A DNA stretch of 64,000 bases from contig CAWAND010000007.1 in NCBI GenBank assembly GCA_963783335.1, positions 1 to 64,000 on the forward strand. Reading direction: 5' to 3'. Position 1 is the first letter of the stretch, and each line of letters begins with the position of its first letter. Shown here in pieces: positions 45,615 through 54,571 of the stretch. The stretch comes from CAWAND01 sp963783335. GTDB taxonomy: Bacteria > Chloroflexota > Anaerolineae > Anaerolineales > E44-bin32. The notes beneath the pieces are model-generated. The model was given only the letters and a program-made list of their open reading frames with translations, was not told where the DNA came from and searched no databases. A program made the position numbers and the translations under genes.

Positions 45615-45632
45615 TTGTGAAATCGATCACAA
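45615..45632. promoter_or_regulatory. Rex/CRP-like palindrome upstream of the aldolase
   Basis: TTGTGAA-ATCG-ATCACAA, one mismatch for Rex and a perfect TGTGA-N6-TCACA for CRP. It lies 74 bases upstream of the lacD-type start, and a TATCAT -10-like box is at 45659-45664. Confidence 0.5.
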
Positions 45633-45705
45633 AGTTATCCGATTCGAGCAGGGTAAGTTATCATAGGGCCGGACATCCAGCACAGCTTCCACCTAGGAGG
45701 ACGTA

Positions 45706-46698
45706 ATGACACGCAGTCTGAGCCTGGGCAAGGCCCGGGGTTTGCAGGAACTGGCCAACGCCAGCGGATTGTTCACGATCACGGCCCTCGACCATCGCGG
45801 ATCGCTTCGAAGGGCGCTGCGGCCCGATGATCCGAAGTCGGTCGACTTCAACACCATGGCCGAGTACAAGGTCAAACTTCTGAACCACCTGGCGCCGCAT
45901 TCCAGCGCCATTCTGATCGACCCCGTCTATGGCGCGGCTCGTGCCTTGGCAGGAGGGCATATCTCAGGCACGCAGGGATTCCTGGTCAGCCTCGAAGCGA
46001 CCGGCTATGACGACGCCGACGGCGATCGTGTCAGCTCGACGGCTGACGGCTGGGGCGTCGACAAGATCAAGCGCATGGGCGCCTCCGCCGTCAAACTGCT
46101 CCTGTACTACAACCCCGGCAGCTCCACGGCCAGCCAACAGGAAGACTACATGGCCAAGGCGGCCGAGGAATGCAAGAAGCACGACATTCCCTTCCTGGTT
46201 GAACCCATGACCTATCACATCGTGGGCGGCCCGAAGAAGGGGACCGCCGAGTTTGCCAAGCTCAAACCCGAGATGGTGATCGAGACCGCTCGCAAACTGT
46301 GTCCGCTGGGGATGGATGTCCTCAAAGCCGAGTTTCCCGACGATCCCGATCACGAGACCGACAAGTCCGTGATGGCCGAGCACTGCCGCCAGCTCACCGA
46401 AGCAGCCGGAATTCCCTGGGTGCTTCTGAGCGCAGGCGTCGACTACGATACCTTTGAAACGCAGACGCGCATCGCCTGCGAAAACGGGGCCAGCGGCTTC
46501 CTCGCCGGCCGGGCGATCTGGCAGGAGGCCCCCGGTATGCCGGAAGCTGAACAGGATGCGTTCCTGTCCAACACTTCGGTCGAACGCTTGAACACCCTCA
46601 CCCGGATCGCCAACGACAGCGGACGGCCCTGGGCCGATATCTATTCCTCCGAGCTGGCCGCCATCGACACGAAGGAAGGTTGGCAAGAACGCTATTGA
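45706..46698 (+). CDS. lacD: Tagatose 1,6-bisphosphate aldolase (LacD family)
   Basis: A 330-residue class I aldolase of the LacD type, splitting tagatose 1,6-bisphosphate into DHAP and glyceraldehyde 3-phosphate. Motifs are FTITALDHRGSLRRAL, AILIDPVYGA, GASAVKLLLYYNP, IPFLVEPMTY and the Schiff-base Lys in MDVLKAEFPDD. The GFLAGRAIWQEA ending is typical. Length matches the family, and the ATG follows AGGAGG. No other galactose/tagatose genes are adjacent, so it may serve a related sugar. The palindrome upstream fits carbon or redox control. Confidence 0.9.
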   Translation: MTRSLSLGKARGLQELANASGLFTITALDHRGSLRRALRPDDPKSVDFNTMAEYKVKLLNHLAPHSSAILIDPVYGAARALAGGHISGTQGFLVSLEATGYDDADGDRVSSTADGWGVDKIKRMGASAVKLLLYYNPGSSTASQQEDYMAKAAEECKKHDIPFLVEPMTYHIVGGPKKGTAEFAKLKPEMVIETARKLCPLGMDVLKAEFPDDPDHETDKSVMAEHCRQLTEAAGIPWVLLSAGVDYDTFETQTRIACENGASGFLAGRAIWQEAPGMPEAEQDAFLSNTSVERLNTLTRIANDSGRPWADIYSSELAAIDTKEGWQERY

Positions 46699-46723
46699 AA
46701 TCTGGGGACTTTGTGTGAGATCC

Positions 46724-46753
46724 AAAAGACCGCTCGAATTCGAGCGGTCTTTT
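46724..46753. terminator. Bidirectional terminator between convergent genes
   Basis: A perfect inverted repeat with arms AAAAGACCGCTCGAA / TTCGAGCGGTCTTTT centred on GAATTC. The A and T ends provide a U-tract on either strand. It sits between lacD (ends 46698) and the acyltransferase (ends 46790). Confidence 0.85.
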
Positions 46754-46789
46754 CTTCGTCGAGCGCGCTTGTGTTGGCGGTCGAGTGCG

Positions 46790-47698
46790 TCAGGGGCTGG
46801 ATTGTGGGATGGTCTCCGGCCAGACCGGGAAGAACATCAACCACTCGGCTGGGTGGTCCCGTATGTAGCCCTCGAGCACCTCTAGAACCTTCTGAGCCAG
46901 GGCCAGGGCCGCTTTGGGGCCGGGCAGCGTTGTCGGCGGTTCCAGCGGCGGCGGGCCAATCATCCGGTAGCCGCCTTGGCCGTCGTCCAGCGTCACACCG
47001 GCTTGGACGACGGCTCCGGTCTTGACCGCCAGCCGGGCGTGACCAATGGGCAGCCTCGCCGTTCGTCCGAAGAAACGCAAGAGCTCACCTTGTGAGTCCG
47101 GCCGATCGACTCCGGTCAACGCCAGCCCGCCCGCCCGCAGCCTGCGGAGCGCCTCGCGCAGGGAGGCCACGGCGATCGGCGCCGACTCCAGTCCGTAATG
47201 CCGTCGGATCGCGTTGTCGGCCCTGTAGCTGCCATGTGGATCGCGATACGAAAGCACCAGAGGCGACAGGTTGTGGCGGAGCAAGGTGTAGAAGGCCAGA
47301 TCGAAATTGCCCATGTGGGCCGAAGCCAATACCACGCCCTTGCCGGCATCCATGGCCTGGTTAACCCCGGACTGCAGGGCCGGATCAAGCCGGCAGGCGC
47401 TTTGAAGTTCAATTCGCCCGTGAGACAGGGCCCGATAGAAGGCCAGATAGCCTCGGGCGGCATAGCGGGTGACGTCGATCACGGCCCGTTCAAGCAGAGG
47501 GTGCTCGTACGGCATCCCGCGAACAACAGCCTGGTTGGCCCGAATGGCGCGCACCACGGGCGAACTCATGCTGCGTGTGGCGGCATGCGCCAGACCATCG
47601 GCTATGCCCGTGGCCCAAGTTCTGGGCAGGACCCGAGCCAGCAGCATGCCCAGCGGAGGGCCCATTCGGCTGTTGACCAGGGCGATGACTGGATTCAT
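46790..47698 (-). CDS. LpxL/HtrB-like lysophospholipid acyltransferase
   Basis: A 302-residue protein of the bacterial lipid A/PIM acyltransferase family. The catalytic motif HxxxxD is present in VVLASAHMGNFDLAFY, and the family's second block is near VDRPDSQGELLRFFGRTARLPIGHARLA. The ending HPAEWLMFFPVWP is typical (W/F region). An N-terminal hydrophobic stretch suggests membrane association. In a group that generally lacks lipid A, the likely role is acylation of a glycolipid, an inference. The start at 47698 has a GGGGGG site. It follows the WD40 lipoprotein gene on the same strand. Confidence 0.8.
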   Translation of the reverse strand: MNPVIALVNSRMGPPLGMLLARVLPRTWATGIADGLAHAATRSMSSPVVRAIRANQAVVRGMPYEHPLLERAVIDVTRYAARGYLAFYRALSHGRIELQSACRLDPALQSGVNQAMDAGKGVVLASAHMGNFDLAFYTLLRHNLSPLVLSYRDPHGSYRADNAIRRHYGLESAPIAVASLREALRRLRAGGLALTGVDRPDSQGELLRFFGRTARLPIGHARLAVKTGAVVQAGVTLDDGQGGYRMIGPPPLEPPTTLPGPKAALALAQKVLEVLEGYIRDHPAEWLMFFPVWPETIPQSSP

Positions 47699-47792
47699 CG
47701 ATCCCCCCGTTTCAACGGCTGGTGGGAACCACCAGCCCAAGCAGGTGGCGACCCTGATTTAAGTCTACCGCGAACGTCAAGCAGCCGAGCGG

Positions 47793-48971
47793 CTACTGAA
47801 CCCCTTGCCCGGTCCCTTCCAATGCGCCCCAAATGATCACACGGCCGTATTGCCCGGCGGCGGCCAGCCAGCGGCCGTCGGCTGAGATGGCGACGTCGTT
47901 CAGGTTCAGATCCTGGTCGCTCATGGCTCCCAGCAGGACGCCGTCCTCCGCCCGCCAGAAGTAAAGCTGACCGTCCCTGCCCGCACCAGCCAAGATCTGG
48001 CCATCGGGCGTATAGGCGACAGCGTTGACCCATTCGGCTGGGCCGACCATCTTGTGAAGCACCTGCCCGCCCGGTAGTGCCCAAATCCAGGCTTCGCCGC
48101 GCAGACATTTGTAGTTGGCATCCGAAAGGGCGCACATGCCAGAGGCCAGGTTGGCCCCCTCAGGCGAGAACGCCAGCGATTGACCCTGGCCAGGTTGAAC
48201 GAGGCGAGCCGTCTGGGCGCCATCCGATACGCGCCACAAGTGAACCGATCTGTCGACGGCTCCGCTGGCCAGCCGGGTGCCGTCCGGCGAGAAAGCCAGC
48301 GAGGGCACGCTGAATGAATCCGCCTTCCACAGCCGGACCACTTCCGTTTTGGCGACATCCCACAGGTAGATTACCCCGCCCGAGTCCTCGGCCGCGCCGG
48401 CGGCCAGCAGGCTGCCATCCGGCGAGAAGGCGACGCTGTTGACCTGGCCGCTCATGGCCAGCTCCCCCAACGGCGACAGATCCGACCCGCGCCACAGACG
48501 CACGGAGGAATCGCCTTCGGCCGAGGCGATGATCGACCCATCCGGCGAGTAGGCGACATCCCAAATGATCCCCGGCTGCTGGTCACTCACCGCCAGGGGT
48601 GCTTCCGAATCGAGGGACCAGAGCGCCAGCCGGAGATCGCTGTCCGCCGGGTTGAGACCCGAGCCGGTCACGAGCTGCTTCGAATCTGGCGAGAAAGCCA
48701 GCGTGCGCACGTTCGTGCCCACTCGAGCCAGGACGTGAATCGGCCGCAGCGCCGTGACGTTGTCCACCGAAATCGGATCCGGGAACGGCGTGGCCGTCGG
48801 CGGCACAGGCGTCGCCGTCGGACTGGGCACGGCCGAGGCCGGGGCGGATGAAGCCGCCGCGGTGGCGGGCTGATCCGTGCTGGGCTGGCCCGTGACCGAA
48901 GGGCTCAGGCTGCAGGCCAGCAGTCCCACCACGATTACCGATCCGATGACAGACGCGGAGAATGGTCGCAT
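47793..48971 (-). CDS. WD40-repeat lipoprotein
   Basis: A 392-residue protein. The start at 48971 (GGGAGGT site) gives a lipoprotein signal (SASVIGSVIVVGLLAC), then a Pro/Thr/Ala linker. Seven or so WD40 blades follow, each with FSPDG or similar: LAFSPDSKQLVTGS, VAYSPDGSIIASAE, VAFSPDGSLLAAGA, LAFSPDGTRLASGA, LAFSPEGANLASG, VAYTPDGQILAGAG, VAISADGRWLAAAG. It forms a surface beta-propeller for protein contact. Such propellers are common in Chloroflexota, and the partner is unknown. Confidence 0.85.
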   Translation of the reverse strand: MRPFSASVIGSVIVVGLLACSLSPSVTGQPSTDQPATAAASSAPASAVPSPTATPVPPTATPFPDPISVDNVTALRPIHVLARVGTNVRTLAFSPDSKQLVTGSGLNPADSDLRLALWSLDSEAPLAVSDQQPGIIWDVAYSPDGSIIASAEGDSSVRLWRGSDLSPLGELAMSGQVNSVAFSPDGSLLAAGAAEDSGGVIYLWDVAKTEVVRLWKADSFSVPSLAFSPDGTRLASGAVDRSVHLWRVSDGAQTARLVQPGQGQSLAFSPEGANLASGMCALSDANYKCLRGEAWIWALPGGQVLHKMVGPAEWVNAVAYTPDGQILAGAGRDGQLYFWRAEDGVLLGAMSDQDLNLNDVAISADGRWLAAAGQYGRVIIWGALEGTGQGVQ

Positions 48972-49061
48972 GCGACCTCCCAAGGGTTGACACCCGAATT
49001 TCGGCCGCATTATCCCACGCGCCACCTCGGCTGTCGACCTGAGGCATTCATGAATTGCCTC

Positions 49062-49110
49062 TGGACAACAGCTATGGGGACTGTTATTATCAACAGCTCT
49101 TAATTGATAA
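49062..49110 (+). promoter_or_regulatory. marR promoter with overlapping inverted-repeat operator
   Basis: TGGACA, 17 bases, TATTAT (49085-49090) form a good promoter. The inverted repeat TTATCAA-N10-TTGATAA (49087-49110) overlaps the -10 box and start point, the standard place for MarR self-repression. Confidence 0.65.
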
Positions 49111-49122
49111 GGGAGATTAACT

Positions 49123-49584
49123 ATGTCGTCGTCCAACGAGCTCGACCAGGCCCTGCGTGACTGGGTGGCGGTGTTCATGCGCCGGTCGATGCATGAATTC
49201 ATGGATTCGATGAAGGACACGGGACTGTCCATGGCCCAGCTGACCACGCTCATCCGTCTGCACTACCATGGGCCCTGCCCCATTTCCGGAATCGGTGATG
49301 ATTTGGGCGTGACCACGGCGGCTGCCAGCCAGATGGTGGACCGTTTGGTTCACTTGGGGCTGCTCGAGCGCACCGAAGCGCCCGATGACCGCCGCGTTCG
49401 CAACGTTAATCTCACCGACGCAGCTGTCGAGCTCGTCCGCCGCGGGGTAGAAGCCCGTGTGGGTTGGATGCGCGATCTCTCGACCGAGTTGACGCCGAAA
49501 CAGCAGGCCTCGGTGGTCGAATCCATCCGCCACCTCACCCAAGCTGCGCTGGCCCTCGAGCACCAACAACCCGTCAACGCCTGA
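49123..49584 (+). CDS. MarR-family transcriptional repressor
   Basis: A 153-residue winged-helix dimer of the MarR family. It has SMAQLTTLIRLHYHGPCPISGIGDDLGVTTAAASQMVDRLVHLGL as the DNA-binding helices, then the wing LERTEAPDDRRVRNVNLTDAA and C-terminal dimer helices. It precedes two ABC exporter half-transporters by 17 bases on the same strand, so it should repress both itself and the pump, with release by pump substrates. A matching operator overlaps its promoter. Confidence 0.9.
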   Translation: MSSSNELDQALRDWVAVFMRRSMHEFMDSMKDTGLSMAQLTTLIRLHYHGPCPISGIGDDLGVTTAAASQMVDRLVHLGLLERTEAPDDRRVRNVNLTDAAVELVRRGVEARVGWMRDLSTELTPKQQASVVESIRHLTQAALALEHQQPVNA

Positions 49585-49601
49585 CGGCACAAAGGTCATT
49601 C

Positions 49602-51512
49602 ATGAACTCACCTATGCGCAAATCCAAACTTTCTCCGCGCAGCCTGGCGCGCGCTTCCCGCTACCTGTGGCACTATCGCAAGGATGCCGGGCTGGCGTAC
49701 GCCACCCTGATCCTGGCCACAGCCGCCCAGCTTTTGGTCCCACAGATGGTCCAAAACATGATCGACGCGGTAGCCAACGGACTGATGGCTGCCCGTGTAC
49801 TGGGCCTGCCGGCGGCAGCCCAATCCCAGATTGCCCAAAAGTTGGGGCTGACACTCCAACAGTTGGCCGCCAATCAAAGCGGGGCCGAAACGGCCTTGTT
49901 CTGGGGCGCCGGGCTCATCGTCCTGTTCGCCCTCGTGCAGGGATTGTTCACTTTCTCACAAGCGTTCATGGGGCAGCGAGCCTCCCAGGGTGTGGCCTAT
50001 GACCTGCGCAACGACTTGTTCGCCAAGGTCCAGCGGCTGTCGTTCAGCTACCATGACCGCAATCAGACCGGCCAGCTCATGGTGCGCGCCACCGACGACG
50101 TGGAGAAGGTGCGCACATTCATCGGGCAGGGCCTGCTAATGGCGGTGCAGTCCATTATCCTGATGGGCGGCACGCTGCTGATCCTCTTCCTGACCAATGT
50201 GCATCTGACTTTGGTCATTCTTCCCATCCTGCCGGTGGCTTTTGTCTTGTTCATGGTGTTCAGCACCGTCGTGCGGCCGATGTTCATGGAGGTCCAGCGC
50301 CGCCTGTCGAGCATGAACGCCATCTTGCAGGAGAATGTGGCCGGGATCAAGGTGGTCAAGGCATTCAGCCGAGAGCCTGAGCAGATCAAGCGCTTCGACG
50401 ATTCGGCCGACCACTTCATGCAGCAGATGCTCAAAGTGATGAAGGTCATGACCTTCCTCATGCCGACCATCTTCTTGATGGCGAACTTGGGGCAAGCCCT
50501 GATCCTTTACTACGGCGGCAACCAGATCATCGCCAATCAACTCACCCTTGGCGAATGGCAGAAGTTCAGCCTGTACTTGGTCTTCGTGTTCTTCCCCATC
50601 GGCCAACTGGGCTTCATCATCACCCAGATGTCCCAGGCATCGGCCTCTGCCAGCCGCATCTTCGAAATCCTGGATGCGCAGAGCGAGCTGGTCGAGATCG
50701 AAAGCGCCCCTGATCTGCCGCCGGTGGAGGGCCGGGTCACCTTCGACCACGTCACCTTTCGCTACCTGGGCAGCGAGCGGCCGGTGCTCAGTGACGTCAG
50801 CCTGACCGCCGAGCCGGGGCAGACCATCGCCCTGCTGGGGATGACGGGCTCGGGCAAATCCACCATCATCAATCTCATCCCGCGCTTCTATGACCCTTCC
50901 GAGGGCAGCGTGCTGATCGACGGCCATGATTTGCGGCAGGTTACGTTGGATTCGATCCGCCGCCAGATCGGCATCGTGCTCCAAGAGACAAACCTCTTCA
51001 CAGGCACGATCCGGGACAACATCGCCTACGGCAAGGTCGACGCCACCGATGATGAAGTGGCCAGTGCCGCTGTTGCCGCCGCCGCCCACGATTTCATCAT
51101 GGCCTTCCCGGAAGGCTACGAAACGCATGTGGGCGAGCGAGGCACGACCCTCTCTGGCGGGCAGAAACAGCGCATCGCCATCGCGCGCGCCCTTCTGCTC
51201 GATCCGCGCATTCTGATCCTCGACAATTCGACATCCAACGTCGATCTTCAGACCGAGTACGAAATCCAGCAGGCGCTTGACCGCCTGATGCGCGGCCGCA
51301 CCAGCTTCGTGATCGCTCAGCGCATCAGCACCGTGCTCAACGCCGACAGCATTCTGGTGCTCGAGAAAGGTTCTATCGCTGCCCAGGGGACTCATGAAGA
51401 ACTGCTCGAAGACAGCGAAATCTACGCCGAGATTTACCACTCACAGCTGATGGAGGACGCCGAAGTTGAACCGATCGTCGAACCGGCCTTCTCCGCACCA
51501 CCGGAGGCTTAG
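49602..51512 (+). CDS. ABC exporter half-transporter with degenerate catalytic site
   Basis: A 636-residue protein: six membrane helices (residues about 20-320) and a nucleotide-binding domain. Walker A GMTGSGKSTIINLIPRF and signature LSGGQKQRIAIARALL are normal. The Walker B end is LILDNSTSNVD, so the catalytic Glu is replaced by Asn. Such a change marks the degenerate half of heterodimeric exporters (as in LmrCD or TM287/288). The next gene, two bases away, has the intact Glu. The ATG at 49602 is taken because upstream codons overlap marR. The substrate is probably a drug or lipid. Confidence 0.9.
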   Translation: MNSPMRKSKLSPRSLARASRYLWHYRKDAGLAYATLILATAAQLLVPQMVQNMIDAVANGLMAARVLGLPAAAQSQIAQKLGLTLQQLAANQSGAETALFWGAGLIVLFALVQGLFTFSQAFMGQRASQGVAYDLRNDLFAKVQRLSFSYHDRNQTGQLMVRATDDVEKVRTFIGQGLLMAVQSIILMGGTLLILFLTNVHLTLVILPILPVAFVLFMVFSTVVRPMFMEVQRRLSSMNAILQENVAGIKVVKAFSREPEQIKRFDDSADHFMQQMLKVMKVMTFLMPTIFLMANLGQALILYYGGNQIIANQLTLGEWQKFSLYLVFVFFPIGQLGFIITQMSQASASASRIFEILDAQSELVEIESAPDLPPVEGRVTFDHVTFRYLGSERPVLSDVSLTAEPGQTIALLGMTGSGKSTIINLIPRFYDPSEGSVLIDGHDLRQVTLDSIRRQIGIVLQETNLFTGTIRDNIAYGKVDATDDEVASAAVAAAAHDFIMAFPEGYETHVGERGTTLSGGQKQRIAIARALLLDPRILILDNSTSNVDLQTEYEIQQALDRLMRGRTSFVIAQRISTVLNADSILVLEKGSIAAQGTHEELLEDSEIYAEIYHSQLMEDAEVEPIVEPAFSAPPEA

Positions 51513-51514
51513 AC

Positions 51515-53497
51515 ATGTTTCACGGTCCCGACAGAGCACTCGACGTCGAAAGCCAAAAGGCCCAGGACGTCGGACATACGTTGCAGCGCTTCATCAGCTA
51601 CTTCAAGCCGTACTGGATTCAGTATCTGTTCGTCCTGATCCTGATGATCGTCAGCACCTGGAGCCAGGTCGAAGCCCCTCAGTTGATGGGGCAAGCCGTC
51701 GACTGCTACTTCACACCTGCCGCCAGCGAGAGCGTGGCCGGCCCCTTGGGGAACCTGCTCGGCAGCGGGGCCACGGGCGGCGGGATGGCATCAGGCGCCG
51801 CCAGCAACTGTTGGTTTGACCAGCCTCAACCAAGTTGGACCCAGCCCGACTTCGTCGCCGGGCTGACGCGGCTGCTTGTGACGCTGGTCGGGATCTATCT
51901 TCTCGGCGCTGCCAGCACCGGCCTGATGTTCTATTTCATGACCTGGTCAGGCCAGCACGTCATTCGCACGCTGCGTACCGAGGTTTTCGACAAGATCATG
52001 CGCCTTTCCATTGGCTATCACGTCGAGCATGAGGCCGGCGATCTGATGTCGCGCATCACCAATGACGCCGACACCATTCAGCAAGGCATGAGTTTTGCCC
52101 TGGTCCAGGTGTTGAGCGGCGCCATGCTGATCGTATGGGTTTCCATCAGCATGTTGCGCCTAAGCCTCCCCTACGCCGGCGTCGCGCTGGTCATGCTGCC
52201 TTTCATGATCATCGCCACCAACTGGTTTTCACGCCAAGCCCGGCGCGAGTTCCGGACAACACGCTTGGAGATGGGCAATGTCAACGCCGAGCTCCAAGAG
52301 AGCATTTCCGGCGTGCGAGAGGCGCAGGCCTTCACCCGGGAAGATGAGAACATTTCCAGCTTCCGGGCCATCAATGCCGCCAACCGGGATGCCAATATCC
52401 GGGCGGTAGCTTACACCTCGGCGCTCTCGCCCACGCTGCAGGCGCTGGGTTTCGTGGCCATGATGCTGGTAACCGTCAGTGGCGGGCTGGCGCTGCTGCG
52501 CGGCACAACTTTCTTTGGGACGGTGATGTCATTCGGCCTGATGGTGACCTTCATCGGCCTGGTCCAGCGGTTCAACCAGCCGGTTCAGCAGATCTCCGTC
52601 CTTTGGACCAACATTCAGAGCGCCATCGCAGGCGGAGAGAGGATCTTCGGCCTGATGGATGTCGAGATGGATGTTCAGGACGAGCAAGACGCCGTCGAAA
52701 TGCCGCTCATCGAGGGACGGGTGGAGTTCAAAGGAGTCTGGTCGGAGTACAAGAGCGGCGAACCCGTGCTGAAAGGCGTCAGCCTGACGGCAGAGCCGGG
52801 GCAGACGGTGGCCGTGGTCGGCCCGACCGGGGCCGGTAAGACCACCATCATCAATCTGATCCCCCGCTTCTACGACGTCACCCGCGGCGAGGTCTTGATC
52901 GACGGCCGCGACGTGCGCAGCGTGACGTCGGCCAGCCTTAGGCGACAAATCGCCGTGGTGCTGCAGGACAGCTTCCTGTTCAGCGCCACGATCATGGACA
53001 ACATACGCTTTGGCCGGCCTGGGGCCAGCGACGACGAAGTCATCGCCGCCGCCAAGCTGGCGCGCGCCGACACCTTCATCGATAGGCTGCCGGAGGGCTA
53101 CCAGACGGTGCTCGGAGAGCGCGGCGGCGGACTGAGCCAGGGTCAGCGCCAGCTTCTGGCCATCGCCCGAGCGGCTTTGGCGCAACCGAGGATTCTCATC
53201 CTGGATGAAGCCACCTCCAGTGTGGACACGCGGACGGAACGGTTGATACAATCCGCATTGGAGGAGCTGCTTGAGGGGCGCACCAGCTTCGTCGTTGCAC
53301 ACCGCTTGAGCACCATACGCAACGCCGACAAGGTCCTGGTGATCGATCAGGGCGAGATCGTCGAGCGCGGAACCCACAATGAGTTGATGGCCGCCCGCGG
53401 TTTCTACTACGATCTGTATATGAGCCAGTTTCGGCGCCAGGCGACCAGCGACGACGGGAAGTCGAGCCCTTCAACTGCCCTGCCCTCACTCGCTTGA
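51515..53497 (+). CDS. ABC exporter half-transporter, catalytic partner
   Basis: A 660-residue protein with six membrane helices and a nucleotide-binding domain: Walker A GPTGAGKTTIINLIPRF, Walker B LILDEATSSVD with the catalytic Glu intact, and a changed signature LSQGQRQLLAIARAAL. The altered signature faces the degenerate Walker B of its partner, exactly as in known heterodimers. An unusual Gly/Ser/Ala insert (about residues 70-100) lies between the first two helices. The start is two bases after the previous stop. Co-regulated by the upstream MarR. Confidence 0.9.
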   Translation: MFHGPDRALDVESQKAQDVGHTLQRFISYFKPYWIQYLFVLILMIVSTWSQVEAPQLMGQAVDCYFTPAASESVAGPLGNLLGSGATGGGMASGAASNCWFDQPQPSWTQPDFVAGLTRLLVTLVGIYLLGAASTGLMFYFMTWSGQHVIRTLRTEVFDKIMRLSIGYHVEHEAGDLMSRITNDADTIQQGMSFALVQVLSGAMLIVWVSISMLRLSLPYAGVALVMLPFMIIATNWFSRQARREFRTTRLEMGNVNAELQESISGVREAQAFTREDENISSFRAINAANRDANIRAVAYTSALSPTLQALGFVAMMLVTVSGGLALLRGTTFFGTVMSFGLMVTFIGLVQRFNQPVQQISVLWTNIQSAIAGGERIFGLMDVEMDVQDEQDAVEMPLIEGRVEFKGVWSEYKSGEPVLKGVSLTAEPGQTVAVVGPTGAGKTTIINLIPRFYDVTRGEVLIDGRDVRSVTSASLRRQIAVVLQDSFLFSATIMDNIRFGRPGASDDEVIAAAKLARADTFIDRLPEGYQTVLGERGGGLSQGQRQLLAIARAALAQPRILILDEATSSVDTRTERLIQSALEELLEGRTSFVVAHRLSTIRNADKVLVIDQGEIVERGTHNELMAARGFYYDLYMSQFRRQATSDDGKSSPSTALPSLA

Positions 53498-53547
53498 ACC
53501 ACACCCTCGGCCGGGCGACCATTTCGACCCTGGGTTGTAGAATTATC

Positions 53548-53572
53548 GGGGGCGTTCCTGGCGAACGCCCCC
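53548..53572 (+). terminator. Hairpin after the ABC operon or in the deacetylase leader
   Basis: Stem GGGGGCGTT / AACGCCCCC, loop CCTGGCG, no real U-tract. A TAGAAT box lies just before it (53538-53543). It may therefore end the ABC transcript or start the leader of the gene at 53607. Confidence 0.5.
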
Positions 53573-53606
53573 CTTACCGTTGATTTATTGAGGAGGTCAT
53601 ACGGAG

Positions 53607-54374
53607 ATGTCTGATTTTTATGTTCCCGAGAGCGCCCTGGCGGTATTCGCCCATCCGGACGACATTGAGTTTTCGTGCGCAGGCACCATGGCGCGTTGGG
53701 CCAAGGCCGGCTGCCGGATCCGCTACGTGGTTTGTACCAGCGGACAGGTGGGCATTCGCAACGCCGAGACCAGCCCCGAGCAGGCCAAACAGATACGCGA
53801 ATCCGAGCAGCGTCGCGCGGCGGAGATCGCCGGCGCGCAGGATGTTGTGTTCCTGGGAGAGACCGACGGCATCCTGATAGCCGACCTCGCCCTGCGCAAA
53901 AAGATCGTGGCCGAAATCCGCCGCTTCCGGCCGGAAGTCGTCGTGTGTCCCGATCCCACGGTTGTGTTTGCCAACGAGAACTACATCAACCATCCGGATC
54001 ATCGGGCGGCCGGGCTGGCGACGCTGGAGGCGGTGTTCCCCGCCGCCGGACAGCCGAACGTTTTCGAGGAGTTGGCGGAAGAGGGCCTGCAGGCCCACAA
54101 GACGCGCAAGGTCTACGTGACTTCCTTCTCCCAAGGCGACACCTTTGTCAACATCACCGATACGATCGACACGAAGGTGAAAGCGCTGATGGCGCACGAA
54201 AGCCAGATGAAGGAGATGAAGGAACTTGGCAGTTGGGACGCCGCCGAGCGCATACGTGAGTGGGCGGCCGAAAACGGCAAAGGCAAGGAAATGGACTTTG
54301 CCGAGGTTTACAAAGTCATCACGCTTGAGAACGATGAGTGGTGGAGCGAGCACAAAGGGAAGCTGAACGGCTAG
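53607..54374 (+). CDS. PIG-L/LmbE-type deacetylase
   Basis: A 255-residue zinc-dependent N-deacetylase of the LmbE family. The metal motif AHPDD (VFAHPDDIEFSCAGTMARW) and the second metal His in NHPDHRAAG are present, with FLGETDG between. Members remove acetyl groups from GlcNAc-linked substrates (GlcNAc-PI, mycothiol and bacillithiol precursors, glycopeptides). The substrate here is open. The ATG has an AGGAGG site. It stands alone after the ABC operon. Confidence 0.9.
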   Translation: MSDFYVPESALAVFAHPDDIEFSCAGTMARWAKAGCRIRYVVCTSGQVGIRNAETSPEQAKQIRESEQRRAAEIAGAQDVVFLGETDGILIADLALRKKIVAEIRRFRPEVVVCPDPTVVFANENYINHPDHRAAGLATLEAVFPAAGQPNVFEELAEEGLQAHKTRKVYVTSFSQGDTFVNITDTIDTKVKALMAHESQMKEMKELGSWDAAERIREWAAENGKGKEMDFAEVYKVITLENDEWWSEHKGKLNG

Positions 54375-54536
54375 GGGCGGTTAGGCGGCTGCGGGGCCTC
54401 GCCATCACACCCGAAGCAGCGTGAAGGCAAGCATGAGCCGTTAGCAAAAACGACCAACCGCTGGCTGTCGGCCGATCGCGATTGGCTTTGTGCCCCCGGA
54501 AAATTTCACAGTGAACGAGTAGGCTCGAGCATCGGT

Positions 54537-54554
54537 TTGTGAAATCCTTCACAA
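54537..54554. promoter_or_regulatory. Rex/CRP-like palindrome in a convergent region
   Basis: TTGTGAA-ATCC-TTCACAA, a perfect match to the Rex form. It lies between the 3' ends of two convergent genes (54374 and 54572), not at a promoter. A partial half-site (AAATTTCACAGTGAA) lies at 54501. Confidence 0.4.
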
Positions 54555-54571
54555 TCGATGCCTGTGGTGGG

